From Ignelater luminosus (taxonomy: Eukaryota; Arthropoda; Insecta; Coleoptera; Elateridae), in contig VTPC01090686.1 in the NCBI GenBank assembly GCA_011009095.1, forward strand, positions 1 through 64,000: a DNA stretch of 64,000 nt, in the 5' to 3' direction. A model generated the notes under the pieces. It searched no databases. It was not told where the DNA came from and was given only the letters and a program-made list of their open reading frames with translations. The number at the start of each line of letters is the position of its first letter. Position 1 is the stretch's first letter. Positions 34,901 through 45,565 of the stretch are shown here, piece after piece. The translations under genes were made by a program, and so were the position numbers.

Positions 34901-37900
34901 TGCAAAAGAATGTTTAGATAATCTCTGGTGCTACGCGCTAGACCCCTGCATGGACCGAGATCTCTAGGTCTGGACTGGATACAAACTTGACGCGGTTCAA
35001 AAGAAACCGACCAGACCGAGAGTGCCAAACGGCCGAGAAGCCCGAAAGGTCTAGAAGTCCAAAAAGCTTCACAGGCCTGACGGCTAGAACGGTCCGAAAA
35101 CCCCGACAGGCCCTAACAATCCGGCAAACCCTAACAACCCGACAGACCCGTTTTTGCATGGCCTGACGGACCCGAGAGGTCCAACAGGACCGAGAAATCC
35201 AAACTGCCCGATAGACCCGAAGAGCCGAGAAGTCCAAAAGGCCCGACGGCCTGCGAGATCCAAGCGGTTCGATAGATCCGAAAGACCCGAAGGGCCGAGA
35301 AGTCCAAAAGAGCCGACGGCCTACGAGATCCAAGCGGTTCGATAGATCCGAAAGACCCGAAGAGCCGAGAAGTCCAAAAGACCCGACGATCCGAACAATC
35401 CGACAGGCCTGTATGACCGACAGACCCGTACAGCCTGACAGGCCCAAGAGATTCAACCGGCCCGATAGACCCGAAGGGCCGAGAAGTGCAACAGACCCGA
35501 CAGCCCGAACGATCCGACAGGCCTGTATGGGCCACTAGACTTGTATGGCCAGACAGGCCCGAGAGATTCAAACGTCCCGATAGACCTAAAGGGCCGGGAA
35601 GTCCCTACGTCAGAATTTCTTAAGGTACCTTCGTGTGGTCAACAGGGGGATTCGTGGTGCGTTTAACGGCAGTTTCAATTATCTTATTTTTTTATTGTGC
35701 ATTTGCGCGACTTTGCGTCAGCCCGCTGTAAAAGTAACAAATTTATTTATTTTTAGACATTCTATAACAGTTGACGCAAGTTGAGACAAAATAGTCACTT
35801 AAATAGAACACGTAGACTGGTTAATGGAGACCATCGTATTATTTCTAAAGGCATAACCTTAATAGATCATAACAAAAACATCTGGGAATGCAAAGCATAA
35901 CCACAACGAACTCCGTTTTGTTACTTTTTTGCAAACTTCGGCAGCCATTTTAACCATGTTGCAGAAGAGATATCAAAAAACAAAGACGCTGTCTTTAGTT
36001 TGGATGTAGAATCCAAATCTGTAGTCAAAATTTCAAAGTTTAAAAAATGCGGACAGAAAGACTTCGCAAATTCAGTAACGGCTCCTTTCGGAGTTTAGTT
36101 TTGTTAAAAAGAAATCAAGTTTTCCTTATATTTGCAGTTACCAAAAAAAAAAGACAACAGCGTGAGGTCAAACTATCATAAAATCATAACCTTAAAGTAC
36201 ATTAAGCGTCAATAAGATTCTACGAGCCGAGATAATAGATAAACAGCTCAGTTTACAATACTCAAACTGTCCTTCTGCCACAGCCATATACGACCCATAA
36301 AAATCGTGAACGCTGTATAGCTTTGATTATACCATGAGAGCAACGAAAAATCAAGTCAAAGATCTTCTTGAAATTTTAAAAGATTATCTTTTAGAGTAAT
36401 CCCTCAATTATTAATTCAAACATTAAACTTGCAAATGCCATAATCATTTTGACTATTGAATATTCTCATTTACCATTTTCATTCTTGATACCATTACGAA
36501 AATAAGATTCTAATATGAAGATTTTATGTTCCTCTGTTAAAATGTTTAAATTCACAAAGTTTTGTAAATTATTTTTACAAATGTCACTTGTATTATTTTA
36601 ATAGCTTTTGGTTTACTTTTTTATCAATATGAAACTATCAAAGACAAGAAATTTATAATCTATGGGTATCTTTAACTTGGGTTTTTGTTGCTCTCATGGT
36701 ACTTAAACAATCACTTCCAGTTAAAACAACAATTTTCAGTATAATCAAACTCTGAAAAAGTCACTATGAATCAAAAAAAAAGTTTTACTTTGGTAATGGG
36801 GAACCAGAATCGTATAATATAATGGTTCCAAAACGGTCCTTTGTATCGGAATCAATAAACCAATAATTCCAAGAAATATCAGAACCGGAATCTATAGCAT
36901 ATCTGTTTAGCGGTTCCTAAATAGTATCGAAATCGGAACCACTAGGATTATTTTTATAGTACCGAAATTAGAATCGGAATGTCTAAACCAGCGATTCTCA
37001 ACTTTTTTTTCTTCACGGTACACTTTTAATAATTTAAAAAAAATGGGCACTTTTTAACCCTCTTACATATATGCAACCCAGCAAGCAATAGTTGCAGAAT
37101 ACATCGCGTTCCTTTATATATACAGGGTGTTTCATTAATAATTGGAAATATTTTAACTGTAGAATCCTGAGCTCAAAATATTATGATTTAATCCAAATCA
37201 CTTAGATAAAATGTGGCTCCTTACTGAGTTACAGGGTGTTTTATTTAAAAATTTAAAAACTATTCGTTTCAAGAAATTTTAATAAATAACATTATCTTTT
37301 GTTGCTAATAGGGATTAAAGTTTCCTTTGCGTAATAAATGCAATCCTGTGACCCAAAAATACCGACATAATTAATACACATTAAAATCAAATAACTGTGC
37401 CGCTTCATTTTTAACTTTAAATATCTCGAGAAATAATGACTATATCGCTATGAATGAAGAGTATGTTATTTACATAGAAAGTATTGGAGAATCGAAAAAT
37501 TGTGCTAAAATGGCAATTCCGCCAGTGGCGTAGAATTTGGAAACGGTTAGCCATTCACTTGCCGTACGCCTCTGGTAGTAGCCACAAACGTTTATTTAAC
37601 ATAATGTAGTAGGGTGTACAGTACCTACACTTCCTGCCAAGTATGACAAGGATACGGCGAATAGTTTTAAAGTACTGGGTACAAATAGTTTGTAAATTTG
37701 TAAATAAAACACCCTGTAACTCAGTAAGGAACCACATTTTATCTAAGTGATTTGGGTTAAATCTTAATATTTTGAGCTCAGGATTCTACAGTTAAAATAT
37801 TTCCAATTATTAATGAAACACCCTGTATATACCGAATCACAATATCTGCGACATTTACCTACTTATAAATATTTTAGATTCTAAAACTGCAATGTCCACG

Positions 37901-40900
37901 TAATTTATTAATACCATTCTTAAATTAGTTATTTTTACATTAAATAAAAAATTAAAAAAATTGTTTATTACGTCTTCATGCTAGTGACAAATATTGTATT
38001 CAAAACGTACAAAATTGGTGTTGTTGGTTTATATGCAATTTAGATTGTTAGGGTCATACATTCACTAAAAATTAATGAACTTGTTTGGCTAAAAATGGAA
38101 AATCGTTGGAACTATCAATTAGGATAATTCATATATTCTCTTAATAGTACATTTAAATCTTTTTCTACATCTCTTAATTCTGAATTAATGCTTAGAGCAC
38201 AAGTTCATTCGTTGAATACCAGATATAGGCGCATCCTTACAATTCCCTATCATCTAACTACCTTATTTCAAAGAAGTTTTAGATATAATGCGATCAAGTT
38301 TTACAATTCCATTTGTCTCAATACAAAAACTAAATTTAGATTCTTTTAATCAATAATGGTTAAACCATTAAATCATTATTGTAAAATCAATAAATTTTAA
38401 TTCTTTAACTTCATAACATGCCTCCCTAATAATCTAGTTTTAGCTTTCATTAATCAAATTAAATGAATTTATTATTCTATTACTTTACATGTTCTCTTGA
38501 TTGGTTAAATAGAATTGAATTTGGCTAGATTTCACCAAGAGGACGTGCAGTTTTATAACATTTATTCGTATTAGTAATAATAAAAGGCAATAATATAAAA
38601 CATAGTTTACACACATCTTTATTTCCACAAAATAAACTATGACTAGTATACATTATCAAAGTCAAACGTAAAATCACGGAAAATCTGTGACGAAAACAAA
38701 CCCACGATCACGTGTAATAACAGCATATTATACCTATAATATTAGTATAGTCCAGGCATTTGGTAGAAAATAAAAGAAAGTTTTGGTGGAGTTTTGATTT
38801 TTTGTACTATATGGTATTTTGGGTCGCTGAACACGAATCAGAGGTTTACCAACAAAAATTTTCTCGGGAAATAGGTTTTTTCCCAAAAAACGTGTAAACA
38901 AACGGACTTTTTTTGGTTTTTCCAAAATAACTCCGAAACTATGCATTACGTGAAAGTCGATTCTATATGAAAGTAAAGAGAATAAGATTTCCTACATTTT
39001 ACGATATGCATTTGAGGTTTGTTTTTCCGGTTAATAGTTTATCCGCGAGAGCGCCGCGAAAATGGGTGTCGAAATCCAAAACTCCCAATAACGGGAATTA
39101 AGGCACCGTACGTAGATTTAACACGAAAACTATCCATTTTACGCAAATGTTGACCATGTATTATATTAAACGTGATGTAATTGACTATATTTCATGTATC
39201 TGAGATCAACGATTTCGCTGCTAGCGCGCGTAGAATCGATCAGACAAAGAAATGTCTGGGTGCTGCTAAATACTTTATTTACAGATATCGAGAGCTTAAA
39301 GTAACATTAGTAGTAAAAAAGTAAAATTATTTATTTATATTCATTTCCGCCATCTTCTAGAAGGTCCTGACTGGTCATCGACATCTGAAACAAAAGATAG
39401 ATGTATGGAATTAGGGGGTGTACTTATTACTTCGAATATTGTAAAATATATTTTTTCTTAATGGTAAATATTTCATACCTTCTGGCATGGCATATTCATC
39501 TTCCGTTGGGTGCACTGGTTCAAGCGATGGGCAATCCATTTCCAGCTCGATTTCGCTGTCCAATTTGTCATCTTCGTCCTCACCCACCTCTACGTTATTT
39601 GTGCAGCCTCCCTCGCAGTTGAGGCACTTGCTGGAGCAGCAAAGCCCTGCCTTCCTGCACCCACTATTGCGCTGGCAGTTCTTCGTACACTTGCAGGATA
39701 CGAGCTTCAATAATGCAGGGGGAGCAGGGGGTAGAAGAATGGTCACAGGCTCAAGGCCAATATTTGTTCTTCTCCATCCCCACTCTTCAGCATTTTTTTC
39801 TACTCCCAGCCATTGCTGGACCTGGTGGTAAACTCTTGCAGAGTGCTGCCGTGCTGCAGCTGCAGATGGTGGTAAAGCAGCTATGGAGCTGTACATGAAG
39901 GCTGCTTTCTTGTAGTGAATGTACCTTAGGTGGTTGAGCGTAGGTACATTTGTTCCACTGTACCCATACAGTGAAACGAGGAAACGTTCCCCAGCAGTAG
40001 CTACCATCTCCTGAGTAGCATTTGAGTCTGTGAAGACTGTTACAATGTCACAACGTTTGGGTTATTCACAAGTGTATTGAGGAACTTCATTTTCCCTTGT
40101 TTGAACATTGCTGACGTTGTATCGCAACCGCTCTTTGCGTGTAGGAAGAGGATGTTTTCTGCTACCAGTAAACTCACAGTATCAAGAGGTAAAAAAGTAG
40201 CTGGATGAACGTTCTGCTTTCCAGGTTTCAACTTTAAACAGTTGTCAACTCTACAGAGACCTAATATCAAAATAACCAAGAGGTCTACATCCTCCCCAAC
40301 TACAGTTACTGCCTCATTTAATGGAGCTAAGGACAAAGCGGTGTTCATAATCAGGGTGTCTGCGCTTTCTTTCACCTGCTTCCATTCCATTTGTGCTGAT
40401 GAGAGCTTCGTAGTAAGCATAGATATTAAACGATCCTTGTTTTTTGGGTTAGCTAAGAACTTTGGTTTTATGAATATTGTAGATAACACAGATTTATGTA
40501 AGTAACGCAAAAGTATTACTCCATAAATTATTACTATGTCTAATACAAAATTACGAAATCGACGAAATAGATGTCAATGTACCGAAATACGAAAATAAGC
40601 TGACCCCTTATAAAAATTGCAAATATTAGGAGTTTTTAAAATACCTAGTTTTAAAAAGGGCTTTTGTATGTCTGGAGGTATCAAATAAAAATGTAAGGCT
40701 AATTGATACTTTTTATTGCGCGGACTTTTGAGCCTCCGTTGCCCTTTAGGTAAATTACTTTATACGCTTGGAATTTAAAATATTTGAAAAATTATGTCGA
40801 ACGAAAGAAGAAATGAATTTAGGAAAAGTCACGCACAAGTTGTAAAATATATGACTTTATAGAAACATTATACAGAATGAAGAAACCCAATAGAAAGATA

Positions 40901-43900
40901 TGGTTTTTATGATGCGATCCTTTTTTTTACCCCTGTAGATAAATTAGGTTATACGATCTTGCAAAATTATATCGAACCAAGAAAGAGAGAGAGTCATCTT
41001 ACATAAAACAGATAAGGGCAATATTTGCTTTAATTTAATTTAATTAATTAATTATGCAATGCTAACAAAAAATACCACACAAAGTTGATAACGCAAAAGC
41101 TGGTCCATTGGACCCACCTTGCCCGGTAACGTAACTAAAGTACGTTGCCCGGATAAGAGTTAAATGTAATAAACTCATGTATTATTGTAGTAGGGTAATA
41201 TATAACATGTAAATGTAATAGACCTATTACAGCTGTACTAATAGACATAACATCTCTGAACTGAGAAATAGGGATGAACGATATTTAACTTACAGTGAAA
41301 AACTAAAGCGGGGAAGGAATTAGGGATGCGCAAGCAGCGAAATCATTGATCTCAGATACATGAAATATAGGCAATTACATCACCTTTAACATAATACATG
41401 GTCAACATTTGCGTAAAATTGATAGTTTTCGTGTTAAATCTACGTACGGTGCCGTAATTCCCGTTATTGGGAGTTTTGGCTTTTGACACCCATTTTCGCG
41501 GCGTTCTTGCAGATAAACTATTAACCGGAGAAAAAAACCTTAAATACATAAGACGTAGAAAATTTTATCCTCTTTAGTTTCATATAGAATCGACTTTCAC
41601 GTAAAATGCATAGTTTCGGAGTTACTTTGGAAAAACCAAAAAAGTCCGTTTGTTTACACATTTTTCGGGAAAAAATCTATTTCCCGAGAAAATTTTTGTT
41701 GGCAAACCTCTGATTCGTGTTCAGCGACCCAAAATACCATACAGTACCAAAAATCGAAACTCCACCAAAACTTTCTTTTATTTGCTCTTTTTAAGCACCT
41801 AATGACTAGACTAGTAGGGATTTGACAGAAAGTTGAAGTGTACATGCAGTTGCATATACTCGAGGGGGTTAAAAAGTGCCCCTGCTGTAATTAGCCGTTC
41901 GTTTAAAAAGGCATATAAACTAGAGTAGGGATTTTGTTTTAACGCCCCAGTGGTGAAGGCAAATGCCGGAACAGTTTTGCACTAGTCCACGGCACACAAT
42001 ACACACCTAACACCCACACACCACTATTCTAACACATACACACTCTCACACTCCTCACTACACAATTCCAACACCGTTCTGAAAAGAACCGTCGCGTCAA
42101 ACTCCTCGTCGTCTCTGTGTGACGGCTCGTTGGCCGTCCTTGGGCATCACCATCGACGGGGATTATGGAGGACCTGCTTCCGGCCTGCACCACCATCGCC
42201 ACCAGACCAGGATCACCGTGGACGGCGGGCGTGCGGACTGCTTGGTACCCGACATTTTTCCAATTCACCAGCCATAGAGAAATTAAGTTTTCTAAATGGC
42301 AGCCACCTACGGTGGCATTTTATTCATTGATACTGTCCTTTGTTTTAACGTATTACTAGCACTGCGACAACGTTAACGTTTGATTTTACAATTTCTCTTC
42401 AAATACTACCTATGTTAGGAATTTCTTATTGACACATGTATATTATTGTTAATTTATATTTCATTGATTACCATCACATATTTGTTTAATATTAATTGTT
42501 ATTGTTTGAACAGACCTATCTTACTGGAATGTTACTGTGAACTTTCACAGGTTAATTATTATTAGCATTTTTTCCGCGATATCACTTAAAACTCCGCTTA
42601 AAGCAAAGTTTAATATCGAATGTGTAAATAACACATTACACTTTCACACTTCCCGAATTATATGTAGTTTTCCTAATGAGGTTAAAACATATATAAAGTG
42701 GTAACCAGTAAGATATGGCCCCTCTCTCTCTCTCTCTCTTTCTCTCTCACTCTCTTTCTCTCTCACTCTCTCCCTCTCTCACTCTCTCCCTCTCTCACTC
42801 TCTCCCTCTCTCACTCTTAGTTCTCTTAGTTCCTCTCAGTTTTCCTTAGTCTCTTTATATTTATCGTGTTTTATTGTTTTGTTAATTTAATAAATGTATG
42901 GAAAACGAAATTAATCTTTAAAATCAAAAAGCATCGAACTTAAGCAACACTGGGAACCCGACACCTATTTAAAATTGATCGGTATTCACTTTCCTTTACT
43001 TGAATTCACGGGATGTTAATAATAACACAACTGGTTTTTTGTTAGAGAATATCCTTAATAAACGAAATTATTTCTTTAATTTTAATTTAGAAATGTGACA
43101 AACTACCTAATATATAAATAGACAAGTATAAAAAATCTAACAAAGGGGATTATTCTGTTATGTTGACTGCAGCTACTGTCAATTATAATCTCAAATAATC
43201 TTGTGGCATTTTATTGAGGCGGTTTATTGACCCTGTTACCCAGGTATCAACTGGAGCGTTCAAAAAGGGCGGGCGTGTATCTCTTGGTTATAATACCCCA
43301 TAATACTGTCACCCGTTCGTAAATATTTAGGAGCTTTAGCATGTGTTATCCATAATTACTACAGTCTGGGCTGGTGTGATCATCAGTAACATGTATCAAG
43401 CTTTGTCTCTCAGTTCTAGGTTCTGATAAACCTTGCATTTTCCTCAGATTTGGACCACCCAGTACATGAATTCTTTACTGAAAATTGTTATTTAAGGTAT
43501 AATTGATGAACTGGATAAATCTGTTGGTCAGATAATAGAAGCACTGTCGAAAAAGGGATTTTTAAATAATTCTGTCATAATATTTATATCAGACAATGGG
43601 GCAGCAACAACAGGAAGTTATAGTAATTCAGGTTCAAATTGGCCATTACGTGGTGTAAGTCTATGAAAAGACAAACTTATAAATATAGAAAGAATTATAA
43701 TAGTAACTGTTTTATTTTCTTTTTTACAGATCAAACTAACTCTACTAGAGGGAGCCATAAGAAGTACTGGTATAGTATATAGTTCCTTATTTACAAATAC
43801 CAGTCTTATCAATAATCAATTGATCCACATAACAGATTTAATGCCTACCATTTATGCAGCTGCAGGTAAATGTTCATCGTTCTAAATTAAAAAACTTCAC

Positions 43901-44510
43901 TAAGCACTGTTTTTTAGGAGGCAACGTCAACAATTTGAATAAAATCGATGGAATAAATCAATGGCCCATGTTTACACTTAATCAAAATACAGAACGATCT
44001 GGATTCTTAATAAATATTGATGAGAATCTAAATAGCGCAGGATTTTTAGGAGAAAATGGTCGTTTTAAATTAATTAATGGTTCCACGATAATCGCAGGGT
44101 TAGATATGTATTACGGAGATGATGGTCGTGACATTTCTAATCCGCCTTATAATGCAAGTGCAGTAATAAATAGTCCTACAAATCATATAATTGGAAAAAA
44201 CCTTCGACACAACCAAATTCTGCAATTAAGAAATGAATTAGACTTAAGGAATTGTAGAAAATATAATCTAAAATATGATAATTGTTTTTACAATAATTTT
44301 TGCCTGTTTGATCTCTTTGAAGATCCATGCGAGACTACAAATATTGCTGAAAGATTTCCAGATATCGTAGACAGGCTAAAAGAAAAACTTTCACAATTTT
44401 GGAAGCAATTAAAACCGCAAAAAGCTTTGAATATAGATCCCAAAGCTAATCCGGTTTATTATAACTACAGCTGGCATACATGGTTGGATAAGAACGAACA
44501 TAAATTGTAA
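31990..44510 (+). CDS. Arylsulfatase B-like enzyme C (7 exons, split by a 10.5 kb intron)
   Basis: Predicted sulfatase of 558 aa. Exons: 31990-32136, 32202-32361, 32444-32670, 32733-32988, 43497-43654, 43730-43865 and 43918-44510. Lengths and phases of exons 2-6 equal those in genes A and B, which supports joining the two halves across 10.5 kb. Residues 6-30 form a hydrophobic leader. Cys86 in 'CTPSR' is the predicted formylglycine. Lys140 and His142 in 'GKWHLG', 'SHLASH' and 'SDNG' are present. Exon 6 has diverged: the EGGVR block reads EGAIR, although the preceding Lys remains. The donor after exon 3 is GTGATT, a weak site. Exon 7 is longer, ending KNEHKL. The 5' and 3' halves could instead be remains of two separate genes; uninterrupted frames and matching phases favour one gene. 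An in-frame ATG also exists at 31942, but 31990 aligns with gene A. Confidence 0.75.
33090..33835 (-). mobile_element. Decayed Tc1/mariner-like element
   Basis: The - strand frame at 33345-33091 contains '[20 protein letters not shown]', close to the (W/I)YMHDGAPxHFxxxVR block of a DDE transposase. At 33815-33835 the sequence 'ggacaccctgtatttttaat' resembles the ends of Tc1/mariner-like MITEs. Everything between is non-coding. It lies in intron 4 of gene C. Confidence 0.4.
34320..34530 (+). repeat. GGAATC-rich repeat, copy in + orientation
   Basis: Carries 'ggaatcaataatatcttaag' then 'aagcataatcg', matching the reverse complement of 31560-31620. The two copies bracket exons 1-4 of gene C in opposite orientations. 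A looser relative lies at about 36785-36990. Confidence 0.5.
34939..35612. mobile_element. Minisatellite-bearing hAT-like element, copy 2
   Basis: Begins 'tagacccctgcatggaccg', the family's left end. It then runs through about 600 bp of CCGA/GGCC units. A higher-order unit of about 68 bp repeats twice (around 35223-35365) almost without change. The right end is not clearly preserved. It lies in intron 4 of gene C. Long frames on the - strand are artefacts of the repeat. Confidence 0.65.
35613..36328. other. Intron 4 of gene C, unassigned stretch
   Basis: AT-rich DNA with nothing recognised. Confidence 0.35.
36329..36702. mobile_element. Small MITE-like element
   Basis: The left end 'accatgagagcaacgaaaaa' and the right end 'gttgctctcatggtac' are inverted copies that can be followed with mismatches for about 40 bp. 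They enclose about 290 bp of AT-rich DNA without coding sequence. A target duplication was not resolved. Confidence 0.45.
36785..36990 (+). repeat. GGAATC-rich degenerate repeat
   Basis: Repeated words such as 'atcggaatcaa', 'aaccggaatc' and 'gaatcggaatg' resemble the repeats at 31.5 and 34.3 kb but are not clearly alignable with them. Confidence 0.35.
37121..37827. mobile_element. Foldback element with ~135 bp terminal inverted repeats
   Basis: The left arm (37121-37256) starts 'tacagggtgtttcattaata' and the right arm (37697-37827) ends with its reverse complement. By eye the arms differ at only a few positions over about 135 bp. An inner 'acagggtgtttta' motif repeats the outer end. The core is about 440 bp with no protein. 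TA-rich flanks on both sides are compatible with a TA or TATA target duplication. The near-identical arms suggest a recent origin. Confidence 0.8.
37828..38739. other. Intron 4 of gene C, unassigned stretch
   Basis: Very AT-rich, with no coding or repeat-end signal recognised. Confidence 0.35.
38740..41830 (-). mobile_element. 3.1 kb DNA element with ~490 bp terminal inverted repeats
   Basis: 38740-39226 and 41330-41825 are inverted copies of each other. Shared blocks include 'ttttggtggagttttgattt'-like ends, 'aaacaaacggactttttt', 'aatgggtgtcgaaa' and 'gtacgtagatttaacacgaa'. The ends read TAGTATAGTC (left) and, in reverse complement, TAGTCTAGTC (right). The interior encodes a cysteine-rich protein on the - strand (39411-40510). 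The superfamily is not recognised. The arms have diverged by many small changes, so the element is not young. Confidence 0.7.
39411..40510 (-). pseudogene. Transposon-encoded protein with CXC-type cysteine cluster, frameshifted
   Basis: Two adjoining - strand frames (40510-40040, 156 aa, then 40007-39411, 198 aa) read as one protein if a single-base shift near 40045-40050 is allowed. The first contains '[15 protein letters not shown]' and '[20 protein letters not shown]'. The second holds a cysteine cluster (C-x-C-x3-C-x6-C-x5-CC-x3-C-x2-C-x3-C) that resembles a tesmin/TSO1-type CXC motif, followed by an acidic tail. Similar HAxxGCDTTS-plus-CXC proteins are widespread in invertebrate genomes and are usually annotated as uncharacterised. 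It lies inside the long inverted repeats, so it is probably the element's own protein. The N-terminus and any DDE-type catalytic domain were not found. Confidence 0.55.
41931..42960. repeat. Unclassified repeat-like block with (CT)n tract
   Basis: 41950-42270 is GC-rich and ACAC-rich and carries an open frame on the - strand with no recognised domain. It is followed by AT-rich DNA, a long CTCT tract (42721-42817), then an AATAAA at about 42888 and 'actgggaacccgacacc' at 42947-42963. That order would fit the end of an LTR followed by a primer-binding site, but no second LTR or pol fragment was seen, so I leave it unassigned. It lies in intron 4 of gene C. Confidence 0.3.
43018..43245 (-). repeat. 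Dispersed repeat in intron 4 of gene C (partner at 16740-16975)
   Basis: Reverse complement of the repeat in intron 1 of gene B. Shared blocks include 'tgcagctactgtcaattata' and 'aaataatcttgtggca'. Confidence 0.6.
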
Positions 44511-44694
44511 ATAAATTATTTAATACAGTCAGCTCAATGTATCTTATTGCAGGTAGATAGGCAACACTTATGGTAAACGATTAAATCTCATTGTCACTTT
44601 TGTTTCTTAAATGTTTCTAAATAACTAAACATTAAAAAACAAAACCAAATGAAATATCGGTACAGGTAATGTTAGGTTAGAAATTCTTGTCCAA

Positions 44695-44845
44695 CCCTGC
44701 ATTCGGTAAGATACATCTGACAGCTATTTTTACTCGGGATCGTCTCTTGTTCTTGTCACTCAAATAAAAATTTAGATTTGAGTGACAAGAACAAGAGACG
44801 ATTTCAAGCAAAAACAGCTGTCAGAGGTCCTTACCGAACGCAGGG
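44695..44845. mobile_element. 151 bp hairpin MITE
   Basis: Almost perfect palindrome. The left arm begins CCCTGCATTCGGTAAG and the right arm ends CTTACCGAACGCAGGG. The inner arms share 'cgtctcttgttcttgtcact' and close on a loop of about 16 bp. The duplicated block lacks it at about 54258, where the flanks meet directly ('cttgtcaaaatgacaagc'). It therefore inserted in block 1 after the duplication, or was lost precisely from block 2. Confidence 0.85.
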
Positions 44846-45326
44846 TAAATGACAAGCAAACTAATAATTTTGGTGTTTTTGTTTTCCATAGCTATATTAA
44901 AAATTGGAAACTATAAAAGTAATTAGTAATTACAAAGATATTCATGCTATGCAAAGTGTGTTGCCTACCTACTTGTAAAGTCTTAAATATAATAATTATA
45001 AAAATGACAATAAATTATTTTCATTTGGTTTGAGAATTTATCAAGCAGATACTTTAGATAACCAGCCAATCTTGTACTTCTTTAGCTTTCTAGAGGAAAT
45101 TACATCTACCTAAAAAGTTATTGGTAGAATTTAATAAATTGCATCAACTTCCATAATTTATCGATTTGAATTGGTAAAGTGAAATAATAGAAAATCATTC
45201 TCAACACCTCAAGCTGAATGCATAATTTTTAATGTATAGTTTTAAGGATGTTGATTAATTTCTTTTAGAAAATAAACAAAATTTACTCTTCTTTGCAAGT
45301 AGATTTAATAATATATCTTTCTTTTT

Positions 45327-45440
45327 GATCTCTCAAAAGGTCCATGCAAAACTACCAATATTGCCGAAGATTTTCTGGAAATTGTAGACAGACTGATACA
45401 AAGACTTGCAGAATTTTGGAAGCGATTGAAACCATAATAA
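45327..45440 (+). pseudogene. Sulfatase exon 7 remnant
   Basis: The frame reads 'PCKTTNIAEDFLEIVDRL' then 'LAEFWKRLKP' and two stops. It is homologous to the '[19 protein letters not shown]' segment of gene C. Only about 38 codons are left. A matching remnant precedes the second LMW-PTP gene at 60604-60722, so this remnant already existed before the segmental duplication. Confidence 0.75.
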
Positions 45441-45565
45441 CCTTGAGATATAAATTCCACGTCTAATCTAATTTATTGTAATAACAATATACATAGACTA
45501 GTAAAATAAATGATTTTTACAAAATGTCTTTCCTGCCATGATATAAACTACATGTTTTAAATATT

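Noticed and set aside
34938..35571. Frames of 146-172 residues on the - strand with repeated LSGLSG/LLDFS blocks
   Set aside because: Same minisatellite family as at 0.4 kb. There are no conserved domains, and the repetition is of DNA rather than protein origin.
39487..39898. Ser-rich frames on the + strand
   Set aside because: Antisense shadows of the cysteine-rich protein encoded on the - strand, whose motifs are recognisable.
42721..42817. CT tract as a promoter element
   Set aside because: It is a simple repeat deep in intron 4 of gene C, with no start site or conserved box nearby.
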